DNA of 64,000 nt from Azoamicus viridis. GTDB lineage: Bacteria > Pseudomonadota > Gammaproteobacteria > UBA6186 > Azoamicaceae. A program made the translations under genes and the position numbers. Positions 1 through 7,286 of this stretch are shown here, piece by piece. The first letter of the stretch is position 1; every line of letters starts with the position of its first letter. The stretch covers positions 62,001 through 126,000 of the forward strand of contig DAWERM010000001.1 in assembly GCA_043390165.1 (NCBI GenBank), written 5' to 3'. The notes beneath the pieces are model-generated. The model was given only the letters and a program-made list of their open reading frames with translations. It was not told the DNA's origin and made no database searches.

Positions 1-25
1 ATGGGAAGAGCCTAAGGTTTTTTGA
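1..25 (+). CDS. narJ: NarJ C-terminal end (partial, cut by window edge)
   Basis: Reading from base 2, the last codons before a TGA stop at 23-25 give WEEPKVF. The NarJ chaperone family ends near a WEEE-x-V-x-F segment (as I remember E. coli NarJ), and narJ normally lies directly upstream of narI, so this is probably the tail of the nitrate reductase assembly chaperone that inserts the Mo cofactor into NarG. Only seven codons are visible, so the call rests on the motif plus gene order; the neighbouring sequence to the left would settle it. The next gene starts 38 bases downstream. Confidence 0.55.
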
Positions 26-63
26 GTTGTTTATTTTATTATAGTTATTTTAAGGGCTTTTAT

Positions 64-750
64 ATGACGATTTTTTTAAATAATGTTTTGTTTTCATATT
101 ATCCATATGTAGCAATTACCGTGTTTTTTGTTGGATCCATATTGAGGTATGAGAAAGATCAGTATGGTTGGAAATCTGGATCTAGTCAGATTTTAAGGAA
201 GGATTTATTATTTTGGGGTAGTAATTTATTTCATTTTGGTGTGATTTTTATTTTATTTGGGCATTTTTTTGGTTTAATGACGCCAGAATTTGTGTATCGT
301 ATTTTTTTAAAGCCAGAGCAAAAACAGATTTTAGCTATGGTTAGTGGTGGAATAGCTGGTGTTTTTTGTTTTATTGGCATGACCATATTAGTTTATAGAA
401 GATTATCTGATTCTCGTGTTAGAGTTACTAGTAGCGTATCTGATATATTTATTTTATTTTTTTTATATATACAGTTGATATTGGGGTTGATGTCAATATA
501 TATTTCATATCAACATATTAATGATGCTAGTATTATGATAGCATTAGCTAGTTGGGTTCAAGGTATAGTGACGTTTAATCCTGATGTTGCGAGTTATGTA
601 TTAAATGTACATTGGATTTTTAAAGTACATTTATTCCTTGGAATGACTATGTTTTTAGTTTTTCCTTTTACGAGATTAGTGCATGTTTTTAGTTTTCCAT
701 ATTTGTATTTTTTTAGAACAGGCTATCAGTTAGTAAGAAAGTTGAAATAG
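64..750 (+). CDS. narI: Respiratory nitrate reductase gamma subunit (cytochrome b)
   Basis: NarI is the membrane anchor of NarGHI. It oxidises quinol on the outer face of the inner membrane and passes electrons through two b haems to NarH and NarG. The 228-residue protein aligns end to end with the E. coli form: YPYVAI near residue 14, SNLFHFG with His57, FGHFFG with His67, and a C-terminal KVHLFLG / RLVHVFSFP pair giving the other two haem histidines. Five hydrophobic segments fit the five helices of the family. I chose ATG 64 because homology starts there; an in-frame TTG at 22 would only add an unmatched 14-residue leader. narJ ends just upstream and narK follows 48 bases later. Confidence 0.96.
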   Translation: MTIFLNNVLFSYYPYVAITVFFVGSILRYEKDQYGWKSGSSQILRKDLLFWGSNLFHFGVIFILFGHFFGLMTPEFVYRIFLKPEQKQILAMVSGGIAGVFCFIGMTILVYRRLSDSRVRVTSSVSDIFILFFLYIQLILGLMSIYISYQHINDASIMIALASWVQGIVTFNPDVASYVLNVHWIFKVHLFLGMTMFLVFPFTRLVHVFSFPYLYFFRTGYQLVRKLK

Positions 751-798
751 AAAGTTAAAATAGAATATTATTTATAAATAATTTAGGTAGGTTTTTTA

Positions 799-2079
799 AT
801 GAATGATGGGAATGGTAGAGTTTTTAGTTTGAAAGATTATGCTACTAAAAATGATATGTTATCTGCATTAGTATTAAGTACGGTTGCTTTTACAGTATGC
901 TTTGCTGTATGGACTATTTTTTCAATTATAGGTATAAGAATAAAGCATGAAATAGGTTTGAATAACACACAGTTTGGTACTTTAATAGCTACACCTATTT
1001 TAACAGGTTCGCTAACTAGATTGTTTTTAGGGATATGGACAGATCAATATGGTGGTAGAATAGTTTTTACTATTTTAATGTTAGCAGCTTCTGTTGCTAC
1101 ATGGATTTTAACTTATGCTTCAACTTATCATCAATACTTGTTGGCTGCTTTAGGTGTAGGGCTAGCTGGTGGAAGTTTTGCTGTAGGTATAGCATATGTT
1201 TCTAGATGGTATCCTGAAGAAAAACAAGGAACTGTTTTAGGAATATTCGGTGTAGGTAATTTTGGAGCTGCAGTTACTAATTTTGGAGCTCCACATATAT
1301 TGCAGCCATATGGATGGCATGCTGTGGCTAAGGTTTATTCTATAGTGTTAGCTTTAACAGCTATTTTATTTTTTTTATTAACAAAGACAGATCCAAGCTT
1401 ACAACATCGCAATAAATTTAATATAAAATATGAATCTGCGACTAAACAAATGGAGCCACTTCTTAATATTCAAGTGTGGAGATTTTCATTGTATTATTTT
1501 TTTGTTTTTGGAGCTTTTGTAGCGTTGGCTTTATGGTTGCCTAGATATTATATAGGTGTTTATGGTTTAGATATAAAGACAGCTGGGATGTTAACTGCTG
1601 TTTATTCCTTTCCTGGAGGTATATTCAGAGCTTTAGGTGGATGGCTTTCTGATAAATTTGGCGCTAGAAAAGTCATGTATTTTACGTTTATAATTAGTAT
1701 GGGGTGTTTATTTTTAATGTCTTATCCTGCTACTAATTATATAATACAAGGGGTATCTGGGGATATTAGTTTTAGCTTAAGAATAACGTTAATTCCTTTT
1801 GTTATTTTAACATTTATATTAGGTTTTTTTATGTCTTTAGGGAAAGCTGCTGTTTATAAGCATATTCCAGTTTATTATCCAGGGAATGTAGGAGCTGTAG
1901 GTGGTATGGTTGGATTAATAGGTGGCCTTGGTGGTTTTTGTTTGCCTATTACATTTGGTTATATGAATGACCATATAGGTGTTTGGACTAGTTGCTTTAT
2001 GGTATTATTTTTGATAACTTTTGTATCATTGATTTGGATGCATTTTTCTATAGTTTCTATGGAAAAATCTAAATTGTAG
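799..2079 (+). CDS. narK: Nitrate/nitrite transporter, NarK family
   Basis: A 426-residue major facilitator protein with about 12 hydrophobic helices. NarK-family proteins bring nitrate into the cytoplasm by proton symport or exchange it for nitrite. The two substrate-binding arginines of the family are present in GSLTRLFLG (helix 2) and PGGIFRALGGWLSDKFG (helix 7/8), and the second nitrate-signature glycine run is GLIGGLGGF near residue 375. A ribosome site AGGTAGG lies at 785-791, eight bases before ATG. Only one narK is here, so it may have to serve both nitrate entry and nitrite exit. Its place between narI and the molybdenum cofactor genes argues for co-expression with nitrate reductase. 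Whether it is symporter (NarK1) or antiporter (NarK2) cannot be settled by eye. Confidence 0.94.
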   Translation: MNDGNGRVFSLKDYATKNDMLSALVLSTVAFTVCFAVWTIFSIIGIRIKHEIGLNNTQFGTLIATPILTGSLTRLFLGIWTDQYGGRIVFTILMLAASVATWILTYASTYHQYLLAALGVGLAGGSFAVGIAYVSRWYPEEKQGTVLGIFGVGNFGAAVTNFGAPHILQPYGWHAVAKVYSIVLALTAILFFLLTKTDPSLQHRNKFNIKYESATKQMEPLLNIQVWRFSLYYFFVFGAFVALALWLPRYYIGVYGLDIKTAGMLTAVYSFPGGIFRALGGWLSDKFGARKVMYFTFIISMGCLFLMSYPATNYIIQGVSGDISFSLRITLIPFVILTFILGFFMSLGKAAVYKHIPVYYPGNVGAVGGMVGLIGGLGGFCLPITFGYMNDHIGVWTSCFMVLFLITFVSLIWMHFSIVSMEKSKL

Positions 2080-2116
2080 AAATAATAATTTTTTGTTTTT
2101 AGGTAATTTTTAAGTA

Positions 2117-3094
2117 ATGTTTAACGTTTTGAAAGATGAATATAGTAGATGTTTTAATTATTTAAGATTATCTGTAACAGATTTGTGTAATTTTAGTTGT
2201 AAATATTGCTTGCCTGATAATGTATATTTAAAATCCAAAGATTATTTGTCTTTGAATGAAATATATAATTTGGTATATGCTTTTTCAGAGTTAGGTGTAA
2301 AAAAAATTAGATTAACAGGTGGAGAACCGACGATAAGAAGTGATTTTATTGATATAGGTAAGTCTATACTGTCTATTCCTGGTATTGAATCAGTAGTTTT
2401 TACTACTAATGGTTATAAGTTATATAAGATTATTGATTCTGTGAAGAATGTTGGATTTAGTGGTGTAAATGTTAGTTTAGATACACTTAATTGTAAGAAA
2501 TTTTTTTTAATAACAGGTAAAAATTGTTTTAATAAGGTTTTAGAAGGCATATACCGTTCAATAGAAATTGGTTTATCTACAAAAATAAATGTTGTGTTAT
2601 CAAAGTTTTTTACTATTGAAGATTTTGAGGATTTTTATTCATTTTTAAAATATAAAAATGTAGTTGTAAGATTTATAGAACAAATGGAAACTGGTTTTTT
2701 GCATAAGCGTAACGGAAGTAATATTACGTCTTTTTTCCTTATGAGTTTTTTAGATAAGAATGGATGGATTAAATTGGAAAAAGGCGATAACAGTGATGGA
2801 CCTGCTGTTGTTTTTTATAATTCTAATTATCTTGGAAAAATTGGAATAATTAATCCTTATTCTAGTACGTTTTGTTTTTCTTGCAATAGATTGAGAGTGT
2901 CTTCTATTGGAAACTTATACTTATGTTTATTTGGAGATAGATGTTATTCTTTAAGAAAATTTTTAGATAGTTTTGAAAGTAGATGTAATTTAAAACAATT
3001 TATATTAGATAAAGTTAAAGTGAAGAATAGCTCTCATTTTTTGAATTATGGCAAGCCAGGTATTATAAAGAGTTTTGCGTCTATTGGTGGTTAA
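2117..3094 (+). CDS. moaA: GTP 3',8-cyclase, molybdopterin step 1
   Basis: MoaA is a radical-SAM enzyme that converts GTP to 3',8-cyclo-GTP, the first step of molybdenum cofactor synthesis. The 325-residue protein has the SAM cluster motif CNFSCKYC near residue 24, the glycine motif TGGEPTIR near 68, and the second 4Fe-4S cluster cysteines FCFSCNRLR and LYLCLFGD near 255-275. It ends in Gly-Gly, the C-terminal tail that MoaA needs for activity. Length matches the family (about 329). It lies 37 bases after narK and 19 before the moaC-moaB fusion. All catalytic features are intact in spite of the strong AT bias. Confidence 0.97.
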   Translation: MFNVLKDEYSRCFNYLRLSVTDLCNFSCKYCLPDNVYLKSKDYLSLNEIYNLVYAFSELGVKKIRLTGGEPTIRSDFIDIGKSILSIPGIESVVFTTNGYKLYKIIDSVKNVGFSGVNVSLDTLNCKKFFLITGKNCFNKVLEGIYRSIEIGLSTKINVVLSKFFTIEDFEDFYSFLKYKNVVVRFIEQMETGFLHKRNGSNITSFFLMSFLDKNGWIKLEKGDNSDGPAVVFYNSNYLGKIGIINPYSSTFCFSCNRLRVSSIGNLYLCLFGDRCYSLRKFLDSFESRCNLKQFILDKVKVKNSSHFLNYGKPGIIKSFASIGG

Positions 3095-3113
3095 TTATTA
3101 TTAAAATTTTGTT

Positions 3114-4124
3114 ATGAAACATATTAATGAAAATGATGTTTTTAAGAAAGTTTCTTCTTATAGAATGATAGATATTAGTTTAAAACCTAGTACTTATAGG
3201 AGAGCTTGTGTTATAGGTTCTATTTATTTAGGAAAAAAAGTTTATAATTTAGTAAAGGAAAAAAAAATTCCAAAGGGAGATCCTCTATTATTGGCTGAAA
3301 TAGCTGGTATAAATGCAGCTAAAAATACAAGCAATTTTATTTTGTTATGTCATCAAATAAATATAGAAAACGTTTTCGTAAATGTTGTTTTAGATGATCT
3401 GAATTATACAATTACTTTATATTGTATTGTTTTTGCAAATGCTAAAACAGGAGTAGAAATGGAAGCTATGTCAGGTGTTAGTGTAGGGCTTATGACTATA
3501 TACGATTTAACAAAGAAGTTTGATCCTTTTATTTGTATAAATAGTATTAAGTTATTGTTTAAAGATGGTGGAGAGAATGGTTTAGTTCTTGGTGATTTAG
3601 AGAATGTTCCTGATCATTTGAAGAGATTTTTTTTCGATTTAAATGTTGTATATAGTAACATTTCAGTTGTTTTGATTACTATTAGTGATAGAGCCAGCTC
3701 TGGAGAATATGATGATATATCTGGAAAAATTCTTCTTGATTTTTTTAGGTTTAATAAAGCTGAGGTAATAGATTCTTTGATTATAGCTGATGATAAAGAA
3801 AGAATAGTAGATGCATTTAAGTATTATATAGATAAATATTCTCCCAATTTAATATTGACAAGCGGTGGAACAGGTTTATCAAGTAGGGATTTTACTAGCG
3901 AGGCTATATTAAGTTTTTGTAAGAAAATTATTCCTGGGATAGGAGAGTTATTAAGATTAAGTGGTAATAAACATACGAAGTCTTCGTGGTTAAGTTGTTC
4001 TGTTGCTGGAGTGTATGAGAAAACTTTGATTGTTTCTTTACCTGGTAAACCATCTGCTGTTTCTGAAGGGCTTTATGTTTTAAAAGATTTATTGCTACAT
4101 GCGGTTAACGTTATTAATAAATAA
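3114..4124 (+). CDS. moaCB: MoaC-MoaB/MogA fusion protein (cPMP synthase + adenylyltransferase)
   Basis: One 336-residue frame holds two molybdopterin enzymes. Residues 1 to about 160 are MoaC, which makes cyclic pyranopterin monophosphate: LLCHQIN with His80, VEMEAMSGVSVG near 114-125, and YDLTKK with Asp131 and a lysine pair (134-135) at the active site. Residues from about 183 are a MoaB/MogA domain, which adenylylates molybdopterin before metal insertion: TISDRASSGEYDD, LTSGGTGLSSRD and SLPGKPSAV. The two halves are joined by a short linker with no stop or frameshift. In E. coli moaB and moaC are separate neighbouring genes. Similar MoaC/MoaB fusions are annotated elsewhere, so the fusion is uncommon rather than unheard of. 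Confidence 0.95.
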   Translation: MKHINENDVFKKVSSYRMIDISLKPSTYRRACVIGSIYLGKKVYNLVKEKKIPKGDPLLLAEIAGINAAKNTSNFILLCHQINIENVFVNVVLDDLNYTITLYCIVFANAKTGVEMEAMSGVSVGLMTIYDLTKKFDPFICINSIKLLFKDGGENGLVLGDLENVPDHLKRFFFDLNVVYSNISVVLITISDRASSGEYDDISGKILLDFFRFNKAEVIDSLIIADDKERIVDAFKYYIDKYSPNLILTSGGTGLSSRDFTSEAILSFCKKIIPGIGELLRLSGNKHTKSSWLSCSVAGVYEKTLIVSLPGKPSAVSEGLYVLKDLLLHAVNVINK

Positions 4125-4132
4125 TAGTCTTT

Positions 4133-5392
4133 ATGATAAGTTATTTTAAGGCCATTTCTATTATTTTAGATGTTTCTAGAAAATTTTTCTATAGTCGCAG
4201 TGAAGACTTAATTGATACTTTAAATTCTAGTAATAACATTTCTTTAAATAATATTTTTTGTAACAGTAGTGTTCCTGATTTTAATAGTGCGGCTATGGAT
4301 GGTTTTGCCTTACAGAGTAAGAGTACAGTTACATTAAATTGTGATAATTTAAAGAAATTTACTGTTGTAGATTATCTTAAAGCAGGGTCTTTTGTTGATT
4401 TTAAGTTATTAAACAATAATTCTATTATTGAGATAATGACTGGTGCTAGATTGCCTGATGTATTTGATGCTGTGGTTAAATATGAAGATGTTAAAGTAAA
4501 ACATAAAGATGTTTTTTTAAGTAAAAAGATAGATTCAGGAGAAAATGTAAGGTATGTAGGAGAAGATTATAAATATGGAGACGTTATTATAGAAAAGGGT
4601 GAAGTAATTAATCTTTCTCATATAATGTCTTTGTCGTCTTCAGGTGTAAAGCTTATTAAGGTTTTGAAAAAATTTAAAATTTATTTAATATGTACTGGAG
4701 ATGAAATCTTAGATTATTTTTCATCTATAACTTTGAAGGATAATTGTTTTATTTATAATTCTAGTTTACCATATTTAGAAAACATTTTTAGATTATTAGG
4801 ATTTGATGTCGTGTATTTAGGTATAGTTAAAGATAATACTGAAGCTTTTTTAAGTCTTATTGATTTTGCTGTTAGCGATAGTAAAGCATCTTTAATTTTA
4901 ACTACAGGAGCTGTATCGAAAGGTAAAGCTGATTTTATATTAGAGTCTTTAAAAAAGATAAAAGCTAAAGTATTATTTCATGGTGTCAACATTAAGCCTG
5001 GGAAGCCTATTTTGTTTGCTAGTATAAATTCCAATAGTTATTTTTTTGGATTACCAGGTAATCCTATATCAACAGTTATTGGATTTAGGTTCTTTGTTTA
5101 TCCATTTTTAAGGAGCTTTTTTGGATTGCCATTTGAGAAATCTTTAAAAGCTACATTGGTTAATAGTTATTTTAATAGAGGAAAATACGAAGTTTTTTTA
5201 AAGGCAGTTATTGTTTTAAATAAGAATATTTTAGAGGTATCTATTATTGATGAACAGGAATCTTTTAAAATTAGTGGGTTAGTGGAATGCAATTGTTTTG
5301 TTTTTTTAAAAGCTGGAAATTTATATACTAAAGGTGATTTATTGGATGTTTATGCTTTTGATAATTTTTTTTTTAATGGGTTTTTATGTTAA
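4133..5392 (+). CDS. moeA: Molybdopterin molybdenumtransferase
   Basis: MoeA inserts molybdate into adenylylated molybdopterin. The 419-residue protein has the usual domain order: an N-terminal part with NSAAMDGFAL near residue 50 and MTGARLPDVFDAVVKYED near 104, a MoaB-like domain with LICTGDEI and LTTGAVSKGKADF, then LPGNPISTVIGF near 310, and a C-terminal beta domain. In most MoeA the third segment reads GGVSVG-D; here it is GAVSKGKAD, a mild divergence with the aspartate kept. The gene starts nine bases after the moaC-moaB fusion and its last seven bases overlap the moaD start, so translation is probably coupled. Confidence 0.96.
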   Translation: MISYFKAISIILDVSRKFFYSRSEDLIDTLNSSNNISLNNIFCNSSVPDFNSAAMDGFALQSKSTVTLNCDNLKKFTVVDYLKAGSFVDFKLLNNNSIIEIMTGARLPDVFDAVVKYEDVKVKHKDVFLSKKIDSGENVRYVGEDYKYGDVIIEKGEVINLSHIMSLSSSGVKLIKVLKKFKIYLICTGDEILDYFSSITLKDNCFIYNSSLPYLENIFRLLGFDVVYLGIVKDNTEAFLSLIDFAVSDSKASLILTTGAVSKGKADFILESLKKIKAKVLFHGVNIKPGKPILFASINSNSYFFGLPGNPISTVIGFRFFVYPFLRSFFGLPFEKSLKATLVNSYFNRGKYEVFLKAVIVLNKNILEVSIIDEQESFKISGLVECNCFVFLKAGNLYTKGDLLDVYAFDNFFFNGFLC

Positions 5393-5649
5393 ATATTAGA
5401 TTAAGATTTTTTGGTGTTTTTAGTGATTATTTTAAGATTGATTTATCAATAAATTTAAATAATGGTGCCAATTTAAATGATTTAAGGAATTTAATTAGTT
5501 TTGAAATGCAAGCTAGAAATTTAGATTTTAATTTTACAAGTTTGCTTAAGAGTTCTGTATTTTCTAATGAAGATGAAATTTTAGCTGATAGTTATTTACT
5601 TAAATCTGAAGATGTTATTTATTTATTACCACCTGTTTCCGGGGGTTGA
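5386..5649 (+). CDS. moaD: Molybdopterin synthase small subunit (sulfur carrier)
   Basis: MoaD is the ubiquitin-fold sulfur carrier of molybdopterin synthase. The 87-residue protein ends in PPVSGG; the C-terminal Gly-Gly becomes a thiocarboxylate that donates sulfur to cPMP inside MoaE. It starts in the last codons of moeA and is followed by moaE at 5651. The activating enzyme MoeB is not in this window, so it must be elsewhere, be replaced by another E1-like protein, or be missing. Confidence 0.93.
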   Translation: MLNIRLRFFGVFSDYFKIDLSINLNNGANLNDLRNLISFEMQARNLDFNFTSLLKSSVFSNEDEILADSYLLKSEDVIYLLPPVSGG

Positions 5650-5650
5650 T

Positions 5651-6079
5651 ATGTATGTTACAGATAATGTTTTTATAAGTATATCAAAAAACAAAATTAG
5701 ATTTGATGATTTTTCGGTTTTTTCTATTAGAAGTGATTTTGGAGCTGTAGTTTCTTTTTTAGGTCTTGTAAGGAATTTGAATGAAGGTAGAGAAGTTTTG
5801 GAAATTGATTATGTTGTTTTTGATAAGCTTGTATATTCTATATTAATTAAAAAATGCGAAGATATAGTTTTAAAAAACAGTAAGTCTAGGATTTTTATAC
5901 AATTTTGCAGTGGAAAATTATCGTTAAGAAATATTAATTTATTTATAGCAGTGAGCACAATAAATAGAAAAATGGCGTTTTTGCTTTGTAGTGAATTACT
6001 TGATTTTATTAAGGTTAATGCTCCAATTTGGAAGAAAGAGTATTATTTAGATAGAAGTTACAAGTGGTTAAATAGCTAA
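5651..6079 (+). CDS. moaE: Molybdopterin synthase large subunit
   Basis: MoaE is the catalytic subunit of molybdopterin synthase, taking sulfur from MoaD to build the dithiolene. The 142-residue protein shows GAVVSFLGLVRNLNEG (family arginine in the V-R-N segment) and NAPIWKKEYY, carrying the two active-site lysines. At the position of the family's SAHR segment the protein reads STINR, so the histidine is Asn while the arginine is kept. ATG 5651 is taken as start because family homology begins there; an upstream in-frame ATG at 5612 would overlap moaD by 38 bases. The gene is shorter at the C-terminus than the roughly 150-residue family norm. Confidence 0.92.
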   Translation: MYVTDNVFISISKNKIRFDDFSVFSIRSDFGAVVSFLGLVRNLNEGREVLEIDYVVFDKLVYSILIKKCEDIVLKNSKSRIFIQFCSGKLSLRNINLFIAVSTINRKMAFLLCSELLDFIKVNAPIWKKEYYLDRSYKWLNS

Positions 6080-6107
6080 GCTTTTGTATTTAGGATTTAC
6101 TAAATAA

Positions 6108-6668
6108 ATGTTAAATAAAATTTTACCTATTGTGTTAGCTGGTGGTAAATCATCTAGAATGGGAAGAGACAAGAGATTTGTTAGTTTTAATGATACTTGT
6201 TTTTTGGATAATACTATAAATATTTTATATAAAGTTGGATTTAGTAATGTTTTAGTTAGTGGTTTATGTATTAATTATAATAGTGTTATAGATGAATTCT
6301 TATCTATTGGTCCATCTAGCGCTTTTTATAAGTTTTTATCAAGTGGAGATTATGTTTATTATGATCACTTGTTATTTATTCCTATAGATATGCCATTTTT
6401 ACATGAGTGTTTTATTTTTAATATGTTTTTGAATATAAAAAAGAATACTACGGTTTATTATGATAATTTTAATTTTCCGCTGCTGTTATCCAAAGATTTT
6501 CTATCTAGAAAGATTTTTAGTGAGGTTGTCTTTTTTAATGAAAGTTCTAATAAATCTGTAAAGATTTTTTTGGATAATATTCTGGTTAGCAGGATTAGTT
6601 ATGATGATGCTTTTGTTTTTGCAAATATTAATAATGTTTTTGATTTGTATTTTTTTGGGATTATTTAG
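6108..6668 (+). CDS. mobA: Molybdenum cofactor guanylyltransferase
   Basis: MobA adds GMP to Mo-molybdopterin to make bis-MGD, the form needed by NarG. The 186-residue protein begins with the nucleotide-binding loop VLAGGKSSRMGRDKRF (residues 10-25) and has IPIDMPFLHE near 88, the metal-binding Asp region. It is close to full length (E. coli 194). Its TAG stop (6666-6668) lies on the 3' end of a tRNA-Ser encoded on the other strand. It closes the cofactor cluster begun at moaA. Confidence 0.94.
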   Translation: MLNKILPIVLAGGKSSRMGRDKRFVSFNDTCFLDNTINILYKVGFSNVLVSGLCINYNSVIDEFLSIGPSSAFYKFLSSGDYVYYDHLLFIPIDMPFLHECFIFNMFLNIKKNTTVYYDNFNFPLLLSKDFLSRKIFSEVVFFNESSNKSVKIFLDNILVSRISYDDAFVFANINNVFDLYFFGII

Positions 6669-6755
6669 GAGAGAAAGGGATTTGAACCCTTGATACTTTT
6701 TATAGTATAGTGACTTTCGAGATCACCCCGTTAAACCAGACTCTGGCATCTCTCC
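6667..6755 (-). tRNA. tRNA-Ser(CGA)
   Basis: On the reverse strand a 7-bp acceptor stem (GGAGAGA with TCTCTCC), D arm, anticodon loop CTCGAAA with anticodon CGA, a long variable arm (ACTATACTATAAAAAGTA) typical of class II tRNAs, and the T arm AAGGG-TTCAAAT-CCCTT. It closely resembles E. coli tRNA-Ser(CGA), which reads UCG. CCA is not encoded, so a CCA-adding enzyme is needed. The discriminator would be U if the acceptor ends at 6668. The 3' end overlaps the mobA stop codon on the opposite strand by two to three bases. Confidence 0.95.
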
Positions 6756-6837
6756 AATATTTTTATTTTCAATTGTATGAAATAAAATTAATAATGTATA
6801 ATAAATATTATATTTTTATTTTAGGAGTTTAATAAAT

Positions 6838-7254
6838 TTGGTTGTTATTGGGTTTGATTTTGGTATCAAATATATAGGGGTTGCTGTTGGTCAATTTATC
6901 ACGAAGACAGCTGTGCCAGTGGCTTCTATTTTTGTAAAAAATAATTTAATTGACTGGAATGTCATTGCTAGTTTTATATATAATTGGGAGCCGGATTGTC
7001 TTGTAGTTGGATATCCTTTAGGATTCGAACGTAAGAATGTATTTTTTTGTAATAAGCTTGAAATATTTATTAATAATTTGAAGAATAAATATAGCATGCC
7101 TGTTTATATTATAGATGAGGAATTATCCACATGGGAGGCTAAGAAAACTTATACTTTTTTCGAGCGTAAATGTTCATTTGAGTATTATTCTAAATTGAAT
7201 GCTACAGTTGCAGCTATTCTAGTAGAAAGATGGTTTTTAGGTAGCTCTTTTTAA
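6838..7254 (+). CDS. ruvX: Putative pre-16S rRNA nuclease / Holliday junction resolvase-like YqgF
   Basis: A 138-residue RNase H-fold protein of the YqgF/RuvX family, which helps trim the 5' end of 16S rRNA. It has the N-terminal GFDFGIKYIGVAVG with the catalytic Asp, VVGYPLGFERK near 60, and DEELSTWEAKK near 98. The start is TTG 6838: a good AGGAG ribosome site sits at 6823-6827 and no ATG fits before the conserved first strand. Length is the family norm. It opens a new rightward gene run after tRNA-Ser. Confidence 0.93.
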   Translation: MVVIGFDFGIKYIGVAVGQFITKTAVPVASIFVKNNLIDWNVIASFIYNWEPDCLVVGYPLGFERKNVFFCNKLEIFINNLKNKYSMPVYIIDEELSTWEAKKTYTFFERKCSFEYYSKLNATVAAILVERWFLGSSF

Positions 7255-7286
7255 AAATAATTTTTGTTTATTTTTTAGGAAAACCG

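Noticed and set aside
767..782. 16-base AT palindrome between narI and narK
   Set aside because: Only 8-base arms made of A and T; such repeats are expected by chance here, and it does not match FNR or NarL sites.
5438..5449. FNR-like half-sites TTGAT/ATCAA
   Set aside because: Spacing is two bases rather than four and it lies inside moaD.
5612..5650. Upstream start of moaE adding 13 residues
   Set aside because: It would lie inside the moaD C-terminus and has no family homology; ATG 5651 is better.
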